Assembly: GCA_002270295.1 (NCBI GenBank) | Contig: NISF01000013.1 | Span: 3,409-67,408 of the forward strand | Direction: 5' to 3' | Origin: Enterobacter sp. 10-1 | GTDB taxonomy: Bacteria; Pseudomonadota; Gammaproteobacteria; Enterobacterales; Enterobacteriaceae | Length of the DNA stretch: 64,000 nt | Part shown: one piece after another, positions 39,713 to 51,927 of the stretch | How positions within the stretch are numbered: position 1 is the stretch's first letter | Layout: every line of letters begins with the position of its first letter | Translations under genes and position numbers: made by a program | The notes under the pieces: model-generated | Told to the model about the DNA's origin: nothing | The model's input: the letters and a program-made list of their open reading frames with translations, nothing else | Databases searched by the model: none

Positions 39713-41842
39713 ATGGGCACCTTTCTGATTTTTTTCACGGCGCTGCTGCTCTGCGCACTGCTGATCGGGTGGGGGTATCGCGCGCATGTCAGACGTCGTC
39801 GCCTCCCTTTGCTGCATGCCTTTAGCGATGCCGCTACGCGCAAGCTTTCCGCCGATGAGCGCCGGGCGGTAGAAAAGTATCTCGAGGGGCTCAGCCAGGC
39901 GCAGAAGATACCGGCTACCGGTGCCAGCGTTGCGCCCGTCTCTCTGACGCTGAACGCGCAGAGCGATACCGTTATTACGGTGACCCGGGCCATCACCCGC
40001 TACGGCATCACCACTGACGATCCGAACAAATGGCGCTACTTCCTTGATTCGGTGGAGGTCCACCTGCCGCCGTTTTGGGAGCAGCACATCAACGACGAAA
40101 ATAGCGTTGACCTGATCCCAACCGACAGCCTGCCGCTGGTCATTGCGCTCAACGGCCACGCGCTCAGCGACTATCCGCAGGAGGCCCGCGGCTACGCTCT
40201 TGAAAGGGCGTCGGCAACTCAGGCATCTATCCGCGGTGAAGAGAGTGAGCAGATCGAGCTGCTGAATATTCGCCAGGAGACCGCTGAAGAGCATGCGCTT
40301 AGCCGCCCCGACGGTCTGCGCGAGGCGGTGCTGATAGTCGCCGCGTTCCTGCTGTTTTACTTCAGCCTGATCAGCCCCTACGTTTTCACTCCCTGGCTGC
40401 TCGGCGGCGGGCTCCTGCTGCTGCTCGCTGGCCTGTGGGGGATGTACGCTCCGCCGCGTAAAAACGCCCTGCGGGAGATCCACTGCCTGCGCGGAATGCC
40501 AAAACGCTGGGGTCTGTTTGGCGAAAACGATCAGGAGCACATCAATAATATCTCCTTGGGTATTATCGACCTGATCTACCCGCGCCACTGGCAGCCGTGG
40601 ATTGCCCAGGATCTCGGTCAGCAAACGGATGTAGATATCTATCTCAATCGCCACGTCGCGCGCCAGGGACGCTTCCTGTCGCTACACGATGAGGTCAGGC
40701 ACTTCCCGCTCCAGTACTGGCTACGCAGCGCCATTATCGCTGCCGGCGCCCTGCTGGTGGTGGTGATGCTGTGGGCCAGCGTGCCGCTGAACATGCCGTT
40801 TAAATTCACGCTTTCGTGGCTCAAAGGCGCACAAACGATCGAAGCGACGACCGTCGCGCAGTTAGAAAAGTCGCAGGTCCGCATCGGTGATACCCTGCGG
40901 CTGAAGGGCATCGGGATGTGTAATATCCACACTCCGGATACCTGGACGGCAAAAGAGAACTCGCCGTTTATGCCGTTTGACTGCTCGCAAATCGTCTGGA
41001 ACGATGCGCCTCCCCTGCCGCTGCCGGAGTCTGACATCGTTGGCAAAGCCACCGCGCTGATGCAGTCCGTCCAGCGCCAGCTGCACCCGGACCCGGACGA
41101 CGATTCACGCGTTAGCCCGGCGCTGCGCTCGGCCATTCAGAAATCCGGAATGGTGCTGCTGGATGATTTTGGCGATATCGTTATCAAAACCAATAGCCTG
41201 TGCTCGGCAAAAGATGACTGCACGCGCCTGAAGAATGCGCTGGTCAACCTTGGCAATACGCGCAGCTGGGATGCCCTGACCAAACGCGCCAGCGCCGGCA
41301 AGCTGGACGGCATCAACGTGCTTTTACGCCCGGTCAGCGCGGAGTCGCTGGAGAACCTGGTGACGACCTCCACGGCGCCGTTCGTGATCCGCGAAACCTC
41401 GCGGGCAGCGCAGGCGCTGAACAGCCCGGCTCCCGGCGGTTTCTTAATCGCCAGCGATGAAGGCAGCGATCTGGTCAGCCAGCCGTGGCCCACCGTCAGC
41501 CTGTATGATTACCCTGCCCACGATCAGTGGGGCGAGCTGCAGCGGCTGGCCGGAATGCTGATGCATACGCCTTTCCACGCCGAGGGCATTGTCACCAATC
41601 TCTATACCGATGCCAACGGCACGCAGCACATCAATCTGCACAGCATTCCCGATCGTTCAGGGCTGTGGCGCTATCTCGGCACGACGCTCCTGCTGCTGGT
41701 AATGCTCGGCTGCATGTCCTGGCATGGCGTCCTGGCGATTCGCCGCTACCAGCGCCATCGCCAGCGGATGGAAGAAATTCAGAAGTATTATGAAAGCTGC
41801 CTGAACCCGGTGCTTATCCCCTCGCCGGAACATCACGAGTAA
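39713..41842 (+). CDS. igaA: Rcs phosphorelay repressor IgaA (YrfF)
   Basis: A 709-residue inner-membrane protein. Membrane segments are at the N-terminus (LIFFTALLLCALLIGWGY), about 206-250 (two helices), about 345-365 and near 655-670; the periplasmic domain (about 365-650) holds the conserved cysteines (GMCNIH, PFDCSQI, LCSAKDDC). IgaA binds RcsD and restrains the Rcs stress response; it is essential in Salmonella. The ATG at 39713 aligns with relatives, but the one two codons upstream (39707) is also possible; neither has a strong ribosome site. Confidence 0.94.
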   Translation: MGTFLIFFTALLLCALLIGWGYRAHVRRRRLPLLHAFSDAATRKLSADERRAVEKYLEGLSQAQKIPATGASVAPVSLTLNAQSDTVITVTRAITRYGITTDDPNKWRYFLDSVEVHLPPFWEQHINDENSVDLIPTDSLPLVIALNGHALSDYPQEARGYALERASATQASIRGEESEQIELLNIRQETAEEHALSRPDGLREAVLIVAAFLLFYFSLISPYVFTPWLLGGGLLLLLAGLWGMYAPPRKNALREIHCLRGMPKRWGLFGENDQEHINNISLGIIDLIYPRHWQPWIAQDLGQQTDVDIYLNRHVARQGRFLSLHDEVRHFPLQYWLRSAIIAAGALLVVVMLWASVPLNMPFKFTLSWLKGAQTIEATTVAQLEKSQVRIGDTLRLKGIGMCNIHTPDTWTAKENSPFMPFDCSQIVWNDAPPLPLPESDIVGKATALMQSVQRQLHPDPDDDSRVSPALRSAIQKSGMVLLDDFGDIVIKTNSLCSAKDDCTRLKNALVNLGNTRSWDALTKRASAGKLDGINVLLRPVSAESLENLVTTSTAPFVIRETSRAAQALNSPAPGGFLIASDEGSDLVSQPWPTVSLYDYPAHDQWGELQRLAGMLMHTPFHAEGIVTNLYTDANGTQHINLHSIPDRSGLWRYLGTTLLLLVMLGCMSWHGVLAIRRYQRHRQRMEEIQKYYESCLNPVLIPSPEHHE

Positions 41843-41901
41843 TCCTTTGCGCGACGGGGTGTGTTAACCTGTCGCGCATTTCCCCTCGCTGGAGACTCAC
41901 C

Positions 41902-42585
41902 ATGCACTTTGATATCGCCTGGCAGGAGGTTGATACCGTTCTGCTGGATATGGATGGCACCCTGCTCGACCTCGCCTTCGACAACTATTTCTGGCAAAAG
42001 CTGGTCCCGGAAACCTGGGGAGCCGCCCGCGGTCTTAACCTGCAGGAGGCCAGAGAGGCGATGCATCAGGAGTATCACGCGGTGCAGCATACGCTAAACT
42101 GGTACTGTCTGGACTACTGGAGCGAGCGCCTGAATTTGGATATTCGTGCGATGACCAGCGAGCAGGGGCCGAAAGCCGCCCTGCGCGAAGATACCGTGCC
42201 GTTCCTTGCTGCCCTCAAAGCCAGCGGCAAGCGGCGCATCCTGCTGACCAACGCCCATCCGCACAATCTGGCGGTCAAGCTCAAGCACACCGGTCTTGAT
42301 GCACACCTTGATTTATTGCTTTCCACCCACACATTTGGTTATCCGAAAGAAGATCAGCGTCTGTGGCGCGCGGTGGCTGAGGAAACCGGCTTCGATGCGC
42401 GCAAAACGCTGTTTGTTGATGACAACGAGGCGATCCTCGATGCGGCAGCGCAGTACGGCATTCGCTATTGCCTCGGGGTGACCAATCCTGATTCCGGGCT
42501 GGCGGAAAAGAGCTACGTCCGTCATCCTGGCCTGAATGATTACCGGCGCCTGATCCCCTCGCTGACGCCAAAGGAGAGGCCATGA
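41902..42585 (+). CDS. yrfG: GMP/IMP nucleotidase YrfG
   Basis: A 227-residue HAD phosphatase with motif I LLDMDGTLLDL (aspartate about 16), motif II LLTNAHP and motif IV FVDDNEAILDAA. E. coli YrfG dephosphorylates GMP and IMP. The start MHFDIAWQEVD has GGAG upstream. Its stop overlaps hslR by four bases (ATGA), forming the yrfG-hslR-hslO group after igaA. Confidence 0.94.
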   Translation: MHFDIAWQEVDTVLLDMDGTLLDLAFDNYFWQKLVPETWGAARGLNLQEAREAMHQEYHAVQHTLNWYCLDYWSERLNLDIRAMTSEQGPKAALREDTVPFLAALKASGKRRILLTNAHPHNLAVKLKHTGLDAHLDLLLSTHTFGYPKEDQRLWRAVAEETGFDARKTLFVDDNEAILDAAAQYGIRYCLGVTNPDSGLAEKSYVRHPGLNDYRRLIPSLTPKERP

Positions 42586-42983
42586 AAGAGAAGCCCGTCG
42601 TAGCCATCCGGCTGGACAAATGGCTTTGGGCAGCCCGCATTTATAAAACCCGTGCGCTGGCGCGCGAGATGATTGAAGGCGGCAAGGTGCACTATAACGG
42701 ACAGCGCAGCAAGCCTGGGAAAATCGTCGAGCTGGACGCCACCCTGACGCTACGCCAGGGCAACGACGAACGCACCGTCATAGTAAAAGGCATTACTGAA
42801 CAGCGCCGGCCCGCCAGCGAAGCCGTCGCGTTGTACGAAGAGACGGCAGAGAGCATCGAGAAACGCGAAAAAATGGCGCTGGCGCGCAAGATGAACGCGC
42901 TAACCATGCCGCATCCCGACAGACGTCCGGACAAGAAAGAGCGCCGCGACCTGATGAGATTTAAACACGGCGATAGTGAATAA
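42582..42983 (+). CDS. hslR: Ribosome-associated heat shock protein Hsp15
   Basis: A 133-residue S4-type RNA-binding protein (VRLDKWLWAARIYKTRALAREMIEGGKVHYNGQ) with a basic C-tail. Hsp15 binds free 50S subunits that still carry a nascent chain and helps recycle them after heat shock. It overlaps yrfG and is followed after 45 bases by hslO, as in E. coli. Confidence 0.96.
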   Translation: MKEKPVVAIRLDKWLWAARIYKTRALAREMIEGGKVHYNGQRSKPGKIVELDATLTLRQGNDERTVIVKGITEQRRPASEAVALYEETAESIEKREKMALARKMNALTMPHPDRRPDKKERRDLMRFKHGDSE

Positions 42984-43028
42984 CGGCCTGAACGCCAGGC
43001 ACCGCTGTTGCCAGCAAGAGAGACTATT

Positions 43029-43907
43029 ATGACTCAACACGATCAATTACATCGTTACCTGTTTGAAAACTATGCCGTGCGCGGCGAGCTGGTTACCGTT
43101 TCAGAAACTCTGGAACAAATTCTGGCTAACCATAGCTACCCGCAGCCGGTCAAAACCGTGCTGGCGGAGCTGCTGGTGGCCACCAGCCTGCTGACCGCAA
43201 CGCTGAAGTTTGCCGGCGATATTACCGTGCAGCTCCAGGGTGACGGCCCCCTCTCTCTGGCGGTGATTAACGGCACTAACCAGCAGCAGCTGCGCGGCGT
43301 CGCGCGCATCCAGGGCGAGATCCCGGAAGATGCCGATCTGAAAACGCTGGTGGGTAACGGGTATCTGGTCATTACCATCTCTCCGGATGAGGGCGAGCGC
43401 TATCAGGGCGTCGTCGGTCTGGAAGGCGAAACCCTGGCCGCGTGCCTGGAAGATTACTTCCAGCGCTCGGAGCAGCTGCCGACCCGCCTGATCATTCGTA
43501 CCGGCGAACATGACGGAAAACCGATGGCCGGCGGCATGCTGCTGCAGGTGATGCCGGCGCAGGACGCCCAGGCCGCTGATTTCGAGCACCTGGCTACCCT
43601 GACGGAGACCATTAAGGCCGAGGAGCTGTTCACCCTGCCGGCCAACGATGTCCTGTGGCGCCTGTACCATGAAGAAGAGGTCACGGTTTACGATCCGCAG
43701 AACGTGGAGTTCAAATGTACCTGCTCCCGCGAACGCTGTGCGGGCGCGCTGAAGACGCTGCCGGATGAAGAGATTGATAGCATTCTGGCCGACGAGGGCG
43801 AAATTGATATGCACTGCGATTACTGCGGCAATCACTATCTCTTCAACGCTATGGATATTGCTGAAATCCGCAATAACGCTTCTCCGGCCGATCCCCAGCT
43901 TCACTAA
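43029..43907 (+). CDS. hslO: Redox-regulated chaperone Hsp33
   Basis: A 292-residue holdase ([20 protein letters not shown]). The C-terminal redox switch has four zinc-binding cysteines, [10 protein letters not shown] and CDYCGN (about 232-268). Oxidation releases zinc and unfolds the switch, activating the chaperone against aggregation during bleach or peroxide stress. The start at 43029 matches relatives; seven additional in-frame codons upstream lack homology. A strong terminator follows. Confidence 0.97.
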   Translation: MTQHDQLHRYLFENYAVRGELVTVSETLEQILANHSYPQPVKTVLAELLVATSLLTATLKFAGDITVQLQGDGPLSLAVINGTNQQQLRGVARIQGEIPEDADLKTLVGNGYLVITISPDEGERYQGVVGLEGETLAACLEDYFQRSEQLPTRLIIRTGEHDGKPMAGGMLLQVMPAQDAQAADFEHLATLTETIKAEELFTLPANDVLWRLYHEEEVTVYDPQNVEFKCTCSRERCAGALKTLPDEEIDSILADEGEIDMHCDYCGNHYLFNAMDIAEIRNNASPADPQLH

Positions 43908-43917
43908 TAGCCCCACC

Positions 43918-43975
43918 CGCCAGGAGCTTCGCCGGGGGTTTGCTCCCCCCGCCGTTCCTGGCGTCAAGTTTTTTT
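43918..43975 (+). terminator. Rho-independent terminator after hslO
   Basis: Outer stem CGCCAGGA/TCCTGGCG (43918-43925 with 43956-43963) encloses an inner GGGGG/CCCCC stem. TCAAG and a seven-T run (43969-43975) follow. In E. coli yhgE lies between hslO and pckA; here it is absent. The sequence from 43976 to 44148 is AT-rich and probably contains the pckA promoter, which I cannot place exactly. Confidence 0.88.
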
Positions 43976-44148
43976 CGCGCGAGATGAATCGATTCTGACT
44001 GAAAGGGTTACGTAATTTTCTTTCAGGAAAGCGATTACATTCACAGTTCAGCAGTTTTTTTAATTACTTTTTAACCATTAATAAACATCTATCCCCACCA
44101 ATAGCCAATTTCCTGAGATAATCCACCCGTTTCGTGACAGGAGTCACC

Positions 44149-44223
44149 GTGTTTTCCGTCAGCAAGGCGTTTGTCGAGATACGTAAATCTATGAGCCTGG
44201 TCGCGGTCTATACCCCTCAATAA
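44149..44223 (+). CDS. Candidate 24-codon leader ORF upstream of pckA
   Basis: A GTG-started frame encodes VFSVSKAFVEIRKSMSLVAV and four more residues before TAA. AGGAG lies five bases before the GTG, and the perfect palindrome GTGAC-AGGA-GTCAC (44134-44147) places that ribosome site in a tetraloop. The ORF ends 44 bases before pckA. It may be a regulatory leader peptide or chance; there is no homology I recognise and no codon statistics can support so short a frame. Confidence 0.3.
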   Translation: MFSVSKAFVEIRKSMSLVAVYTPQ

Positions 44224-44267
44224 CCCCTACAATTTAAAGCAGTATATATTGGCTAAGGAGCAGTGAC

Positions 44268-45890
44268 ATGCGCGTTAATAATGGTTTAACCCCGCAGGAT
44301 CTCAAGGCTTATGGTATCAACGACGTCCAGGATATCGTCCACAATCCCGACTACGACACATTGTATCAGGAGGAGCTCGACCCCAATCTGGAAGGGTATG
44401 AGCGTGGCGTATTAACCAATCTTGGTGCTATCGCTGTCGATACCGGTATTTTCACCGGCCGTTCGCCGAAAGATAAATATATCGTTCGCGACGACACGAC
44501 CCGTGACACCGTCTGGTGGTCCGATAAGGGTAAGGGCAAGAACGACAACAAGCCGCTCTCACAGGAGACCTGGCAGCACCTGAAGGGGCTGGTTACCCAT
44601 CAACTCTCCGGCAAGCGTCTGTTCATCGTTGACGCCTTCTGCGGCGCTAATGCCGACACCCGCCTGAGCGTACGCTTTATTACCGAAGTGGCCTGGCAGG
44701 CGCACTTCGTCAAAAACATGTTTATCCGCCCTACGGATGAAGAGCTGGCGGTATTTGAGCCGGATTTCATCGTCATGAACGGCGCGAAATGCACCAACCC
44801 GCAGTGGCAGGAGCAGGGGCTGAACTCAGAGAACTTCATCGCCTTTAACCTGACCGAGCGTATCCAGCTGATTGGCGGGACCTGGTACGGCGGCGAAATG
44901 AAAAAAGGGATGTTCTCGATCATGAACTACCTGCTGCCGCTGCAGGGCATCGCGTCAATGCACTGCTCGGCCAACGTCGGTGAAAAAGGCGATGTCGCCG
45001 TCTTCTTCGGCCTCTCCGGCACCGGTAAAACCACCCTTTCCACCGATCCGAAGCGCCGCCTGATTGGCGATGACGAACACGGCTGGGATGACGACGGCGT
45101 GTTTAACTTCGAAGGCGGCTGCTACGCGAAGACCATTAAGCTTTCCGAAGCCGCTGAGCCTGATATCTACCACGCCATTCGCCGCGACGCGCTGCTGGAA
45201 AACGTCGTCGTTCGCCCGGACGGTACCGTCGATTTTGATGACGGTTCAAAGACAGAGAATACCCGCGTCTCCTACCCGATCAATCACATCGAGAATATTG
45301 TTAAGCCGGTATCTAAAGCGGGTCATGCCACCAAGGTTATCTTCCTGACGGCCGATGCGTTTGGCGTACTGCCGCCGGTATCGCGCCTGACTGCCGATCA
45401 GACGCAGTACCACTTCCTCTCCGGCTTTACCGCCAAGCTCGCGGGAACCGAGCGCGGCGTGACTGAGCCGACGCCGACCTTCTCCGCCTGCTTCGGCGCC
45501 GCCTTCCTGTCGCTACACCCGACGCAGTACGCGGAGGTGCTGGTGAAGCGCATGCAGGCATCCGGGGCGCAGGCATACCTGGTGAACACCGGCTGGAACG
45601 GCACCGGCAAGCGTATCTCGATTAAAGATACCCGCGCGATCATCGACGCGATCCTTAACGGTTCGCTGGATGATGCGGAAACCTTCACGCTGCCGATGTT
45701 CGACCTGCAGATCCCGACCGAGCTGCCGGGCGTGGATACCCATATCCTCGATCCGCGCAACACCTACGGTTCTCCGGAACAGTGGCAGGAAAAGGCAGAG
45801 CAGCTGGCGAAGCTGTTTGTGGAAAACTTCGAGAAGTATACCGATACGCCGGCAGGCGCGGCGCTGGTTGCCGCAGGGCCGAAACGCTAA
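44268..45890 (+). CDS. pckA: Phosphoenolpyruvate carboxykinase (ATP)
   Basis: A 540-residue gluconeogenic enzyme that converts oxaloacetate and ATP to PEP, CO2 and ADP. The P-loop is [11 protein letters not shown] (about 248-258); metal and substrate residues lie in GDDEHGWDD and [22 protein letters not shown] matches the E. coli start, with AAGGAG upstream. It is regulated by CRP in E. coli; I saw no clear CRP site here. It is followed by a strong terminator and convergent with envZ. Confidence 0.98.
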   Translation: MRVNNGLTPQDLKAYGINDVQDIVHNPDYDTLYQEELDPNLEGYERGVLTNLGAIAVDTGIFTGRSPKDKYIVRDDTTRDTVWWSDKGKGKNDNKPLSQETWQHLKGLVTHQLSGKRLFIVDAFCGANADTRLSVRFITEVAWQAHFVKNMFIRPTDEELAVFEPDFIVMNGAKCTNPQWQEQGLNSENFIAFNLTERIQLIGGTWYGGEMKKGMFSIMNYLLPLQGIASMHCSANVGEKGDVAVFFGLSGTGKTTLSTDPKRRLIGDDEHGWDDDGVFNFEGGCYAKTIKLSEAAEPDIYHAIRRDALLENVVVRPDGTVDFDDGSKTENTRVSYPINHIENIVKPVSKAGHATKVIFLTADAFGVLPPVSRLTADQTQYHFLSGFTAKLAGTERGVTEPTPTFSACFGAAFLSLHPTQYAEVLVKRMQASGAQAYLVNTGWNGTGKRISIKDTRAIIDAILNGSLDDAETFTLPMFDLQIPTELPGVDTHILDPRNTYGSPEQWQEKAEQLAKLFVENFEKYTDTPAGAALVAAGPKR

Positions 45891-45910
45891 GCGTGAACCC
45901 GCGTTAAGCA

Positions 45911-45936
45911 AAAGCCGGGCGCTGCCCGGCTTTTTT
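45911..45936. terminator. Terminator of pckA
   Basis: GCCGGGC/GCCCGGC (45914-45920 with 45924-45930) with a GCT loop, preceded by AAA and followed by six T. It may also act on envZ transcripts in the other direction. Confidence 0.92.
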
Positions 45937-45989
45937 ATGCCCCGTTGCTCATTTCCCCGGCTGACGATGACGATCGGCGCAGAGCGCGA

Positions 45990-48067
<2,078 letters not shown>

Positions 48068-48314
48068 TGTTTATACTCCCAAAGGTTCACTGCAATTGTC
48101 AGTGCGTATTCTCAAAAAAGCCCGTGCCGCTCACCAGCTAAATCTGGTATATATTCCAGGCTAAATTGTTACAAAGCATATTTAACAGCAGCTTAAGTAT
48201 ACATTTAATCATACGACACATTATTTATCCTGTCGGTATTATTACGCGCTACGAACCGTGCGCAGCAGCACAGAACCCTGCGCAATACCCGACAATCAGA
48301 AGGTAGAACGATTA

Positions 48315-48788
48315 ATGAAAACGCCGCTGATTACCCGTGAAGGGTATGAAAAACTTAAAAAAGAGATGGACTATCTATGGCGCGAAGAGCGCCCTGAAGT
48401 CACTAAAAAAGTTACCTGGGCGGCAAGTCTTGGCGACCGCAGTGAAAACGCCGACTATCAGTATAATAAAAAACGCCTGCGCGAAATTGACCGCCGGGTG
48501 CGTTATCTAAGCAAATGTCTTGAGAATCTGAAGATCGTTGATTACTCCCCGCAGCAGGAGGGCAAAGTGTTCTTCGGCGCGTGGGTCGAGATTGAAAACG
48601 ATAGCGGCGACAGCAAGCGCTTTCGCATCGTCGGTTACGACGAAATCTTCGGCCGCAAAGACTATATCTCCATCGACTCGCCCATGGCCCGCGCCCTGCT
48701 GAAAAAAGAGGTCGGCGACCTGGCTACCGTCCAGACGCCCGCCGGCGAAGCCAGCTGGTACGTTAACGAAATTGAATACGTCAAATAG
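48315..48788 (+). CDS. greB: Transcript cleavage factor GreB
   Basis: A 157-residue Gre factor. The N-terminal coiled coil (about 1-75) carries the acidic tip residues in SLGDRSENADYQYNKKRLREID, which reach into the RNA polymerase secondary channel and trigger cleavage of backtracked RNA. The C-terminal globular domain ends SIDSPMARALLKKEVGDLA. The start MKTPLITREGYEKL matches E. coli; an upstream frame of 19 codons is rejected. Confidence 0.97.
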   Translation: MKTPLITREGYEKLKKEMDYLWREERPEVTKKVTWAASLGDRSENADYQYNKKRLREIDRRVRYLSKCLENLKIVDYSPQQEGKVFFGAWVEIENDSGDSKRFRIVGYDEIFGRKDYISIDSPMARALLKKEVGDLATVQTPAGEASWYVNEIEYVK

Positions 48789-48939
48789 ACCCCCGTCTCC
48801 TCGGGCTATTTTATTTGCCACTTTGCTCCCGGGTTTATGCCCGGAAGATTCCGAGAGACCTCCGCCGCGACTGGCATTTTGCGGTGTCAGTCCGTATAAC
48901 TATCCCCTGATTTTTTGATCCAGTAGATGAAACCAAGCC

Positions 48940-51267
48940 ATGATGAATGATTCGCTCTGCCGCATTATTGCGGGTGAACTTCAGGCCAGGTCTGAACAGG
49001 TAGAAGCTGCCGTTCGCCTGCTTGATGAAGGGAACACCGTGCCGTTTATTGCACGTTATCGTAAAGAAGTCACCGGCGGTCTGGATGACACGCAGCTGCG
49101 TAATCTGGAAACCCGCCTCGGCTATCTTCGCGAGCTGGAAGACCGCCGTCAGTCGATCCTCAAATCGATCGGGGAGCAGGGTAAATTGACCGATGCGCTG
49201 GAAAAAGCCATCACCACCACCCTGAGCAAAACCGAGCTCGAAGACCTTTACCTGCCGTATAAACCCAAGCGCCGCACCCGTGGGCAAATCGCTATCGAAG
49301 CCGGGCTGGAGCCGCTGGCGGACCTGCTGTGGAACGACCCGTCCCACGATCCGGAAGCCGAAGCCGCCAAATTTATCAATGCCGATAGCGGCGTGGCGGA
49401 TACCAAGGCCGCCCTCGACGGCGCGCGCTATATCCTGATGGAGCGCTTTGCTGAAGATGCCGGGCTGCTGGCAAAAGTGCGCGACTATCTGTGGAAGAAC
49501 GCGCATCTGGTCGCTACCGTGGTCAGCGGGAAAGAAGAGGAAGGCGCGAAGTTCCGCGACTACTTCGATCATCATGAACCGATTTCAACCGTGCCTTCAC
49601 ACCGCGCGCTGGCGATGTTCCGCGGCCGCAACGAAGGCATCCTGCAGCTGGCCCTGAACGCCGATCCGCAGTTCGACGAGCCGCCGAAAGAGAGCCACTG
49701 CGAGCAGATCATTATCAGCCATCTCGGCCTGCGCCTGAACAACGCTCCGGCAGATAGCTGGCGTAAAGGGGTGGTGAGCTGGACATGGCGCATCAAGGTC
49801 CTGATGCATCTCGAAACCGAGCTGATGGGCACCGTACGCGAACGCGCGGAAGATGAAGCCATCAACGTCTTTGCGCGCAACCTGCACGACCTGCTGATGG
49901 CGGCGCCCGCGGGGCTGCGCGCGACGATGGGTCTCGATCCGGGCCTGCGTACCGGCGTGAAGGTGGCGGTCGTTGACGGCACCGGCAAGCTGGTCGCCAC
50001 CGACACCATCTATCCGCATACCGGCCAGGCGGCTAAAGCCGCGGTGGCGGTCGCCGGGCTCTGTCAAAAGCACAACGTTGAGCTGGTCGCTATCGGTAAC
50101 GGCACCGCATCGCGCGAAACCGAACGCTTCTTCCTCGACGTGCAGCAGCAGTTCCCGAAGGTCACCGCGCAGAAGGTGATCGTCAGCGAAGCGGGGGCGT
50201 CGGTTTATTCGGCCTCCGAGCTGGCGGCGCTGGAGTTCCCGGACCTTGACGTTTCCCTGCGCGGCGCCGTATCTATCGCGCGCCGCCTGCAGGATCCGCT
50301 GGCCGAGCTGGTGAAGATCGATCCGAAGTCTATCGGCGTGGGCCAGTATCAGCACGATGTCAGCCAGTCCCAGCTGGCGCGCAGGCTGGATGCGGTGGTT
50401 GAGGACTGCGTAAACGCCGTCGGCGTTGACCTGAATACCGCCTCCGTGCCGCTGCTCACCCGCGTCGCCGGGCTGACCCGCATGATGGCGCAAAACATCG
50501 TCGCCTGGCGCGATGAAAACGGTCAGTTCCAGAACCGCCAGCAGCTGCTGAAGGTGAGCCGCCTCGGTCCCAAAGCCTTTGAGCAGTGCGCGGGGTTCCT
50601 GCGCATCAACCACGGCGATAACCCGCTGGATGCCTCCACCGTGCACCCGGAAGCCTATCCGATCGTAGAGCGGATTCTGGCCGCTACTCAGCAGGCGCTC
50701 AAAGAGCTGATGGGTAACAGCAGCGAGCTGCGCAACCTCAAGGCCAGCGAGTTCACCGATGAGAAATTTGGCGTTCCGACGGTGACCGACATCATCAAAG
50801 AGCTGGAAAAACCGGGCCGCGATCCGCGTCCGGAATTCAAAACCGCGAAGTTCGCTGATGGCGTAGAAACCATGAACGATCTGCTGCCGGGCATGGTGCT
50901 GGAAGGGGCGGTCACCAACGTCACCAACTTTGGCGCGTTTGTCGATATCGGCGTGCACCAGGATGGCCTGGTGCACATATCATCGCTATCGAATAAGTTC
51001 GTTGAAGACCCGCATACCGTGGTCAAAGCGGGTGATATCGTCCAGGTTAAGGTGATGGAAGTTGACCTGCAGCGTAAGCGTATTGCCCTGACGATGCGCC
51101 TGGATGAACAGCCTGGCGAGAGCAACGCGCGCCGCGGCGGCAGCGAGCGCCCGCAGGGCAATCGTCCGCCGGCAAAAGCGGCAAAACCGCGCGGCCGTGA
51201 AACGCAGTCGAACGGCAATAGCGCAATGATGGATGCGCTGGCGGCGGCAATGGGTAAAAAACGCTAG
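48940..51267 (+). CDS. tex: RNA-binding transcription accessory protein Tex
   Basis: A 775-residue multidomain protein. It contains the helix-turn-helix and YqgF-like regions ([23 protein letters not shown], about 330), helix-hairpin-helix motifs ([19 protein letters not shown]) and a C-terminal S1 RNA-binding domain ([22 protein letters not shown], about 650-720). The basic tail is rich in Arg and Gly. Tex is linked to transcription, toxin expression and recovery of stalled complexes; its precise role is unsettled. Starts MMND, the second ATG also usable. Confidence 0.96.
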   Translation: MMNDSLCRIIAGELQARSEQVEAAVRLLDEGNTVPFIARYRKEVTGGLDDTQLRNLETRLGYLRELEDRRQSILKSIGEQGKLTDALEKAITTTLSKTELEDLYLPYKPKRRTRGQIAIEAGLEPLADLLWNDPSHDPEAEAAKFINADSGVADTKAALDGARYILMERFAEDAGLLAKVRDYLWKNAHLVATVVSGKEEEGAKFRDYFDHHEPISTVPSHRALAMFRGRNEGILQLALNADPQFDEPPKESHCEQIIISHLGLRLNNAPADSWRKGVVSWTWRIKVLMHLETELMGTVRERAEDEAINVFARNLHDLLMAAPAGLRATMGLDPGLRTGVKVAVVDGTGKLVATDTIYPHTGQAAKAAVAVAGLCQKHNVELVAIGNGTASRETERFFLDVQQQFPKVTAQKVIVSEAGASVYSASELAALEFPDLDVSLRGAVSIARRLQDPLAELVKIDPKSIGVGQYQHDVSQSQLARRLDAVVEDCVNAVGVDLNTASVPLLTRVAGLTRMMAQNIVAWRDENGQFQNRQQLLKVSRLGPKAFEQCAGFLRINHGDNPLDASTVHPEAYPIVERILAATQQALKELMGNSSELRNLKASEFTDEKFGVPTVTDIIKELEKPGRDPRPEFKTAKFADGVETMNDLLPGMVLEGAVTNVTNFGAFVDIGVHQDGLVHISSLSNKFVEDPHTVVKAGDIVQVKVMEVDLQRKRIALTMRLDEQPGESNARRGGSERPQGNRPPAKAAKPRGRETQSNGNSAMMDALAAAMGKKR

Positions 51268-51273
51268 CCTCTC

Positions 51274-51298
51274 TTTGCCCCCCGTTCCGGGGGGCAAA
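51274..51298 (+). terminator. Hairpin after tex
   Basis: TTTGCCCCCC/GGGGGGCAAA (51274-51283 with 51289-51298) with a GTTCC loop starts seven bases after the tex stop. A T run is missing, so termination strength is uncertain. Confidence 0.65.
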
Positions 51299-51384
51299 CT
51301 CCTGCTAATCACTCAGCAATATTGCGCAAACGCTTCACAATAAATTCCAGTAACCTGTTAATAAACGCGAAGGGAATTCTATTT

Positions 51385-51421
51385 ATTAAGGTTTCATTTC
51401 ATTAACCAATGAAACCTTAAT
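51385..51421. repeat. Perfect 14-bp inverted repeat upstream of feoA
   Basis: ATTAAGGTTTCATT (51385-51398) and AATGAAACCTTAAT (51408-51421) are exact reverse complements separated by nine bases. The arms are AT-rich and lack a following T run. The element sits between the tex hairpin and the FNR site of feoABC. It might be an operator, an mRNA structure or a small mobile-repeat remnant. Confidence 0.85.
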
Positions 51422-51476
51422 TAAACATTAATTTCAGAATGTAATATTTAATTTATTTATTGCTATCGCACAGACC

Positions 51477-51490
51477 TTGAGTCATATCAA
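51477..51490. promoter_or_regulatory. FNR site upstream of feoABC
   Basis: TTGAG-TCAT-ATCAA matches the FNR consensus TTGAT-N4-ATCAA with a single difference. E. coli feoABC is activated by FNR in anaerobic cells, when ferrous iron is available, so this fits the operon's role. Confidence 0.75.
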
Positions 51491-51552
51491 TAAAACAGTA
51501 AATTTCCGCACAAAGTCTATTATTACGCCAGTTATGTATTGATGATAAAAAC

Positions 51553-51571
51553 TATTCTCATTATCATTATT
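51553..51571. promoter_or_regulatory. Fur box upstream of feoABC
   Basis: The minus strand reads AATAATGATAATGAGAATA, agreeing with about 14 of 19 positions of the Fur consensus built from NATAAT repeats. It lies about 100 bases before feoA, between the FNR site and the gene, and would repress the operon in iron-rich cells. Confidence 0.8.
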
Positions 51572-51661
51572 TGCAGTATGAATTTATCTTCATTGGCTAT
51601 GCTCCCCGGTGCCGCATGACCGCTGCGCACGGTAAACTCTCGTTCAGTTAGCGATATATAA

Positions 51662-51898
<237 letters not shown>

Positions 51899-51927
51899 CG
51901 TCCGGCCCGGCAATAAGAGTCTGAAAT

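Noticed and set aside
39503-40654. Long minus-strand frame (383 codons) across the nudE-igaA gap and the start of igaA
   Set aside because: It is antisense to igaA, shows no family resemblance and has a composition typical of a reverse-frame shadow in GC-rich coding DNA.
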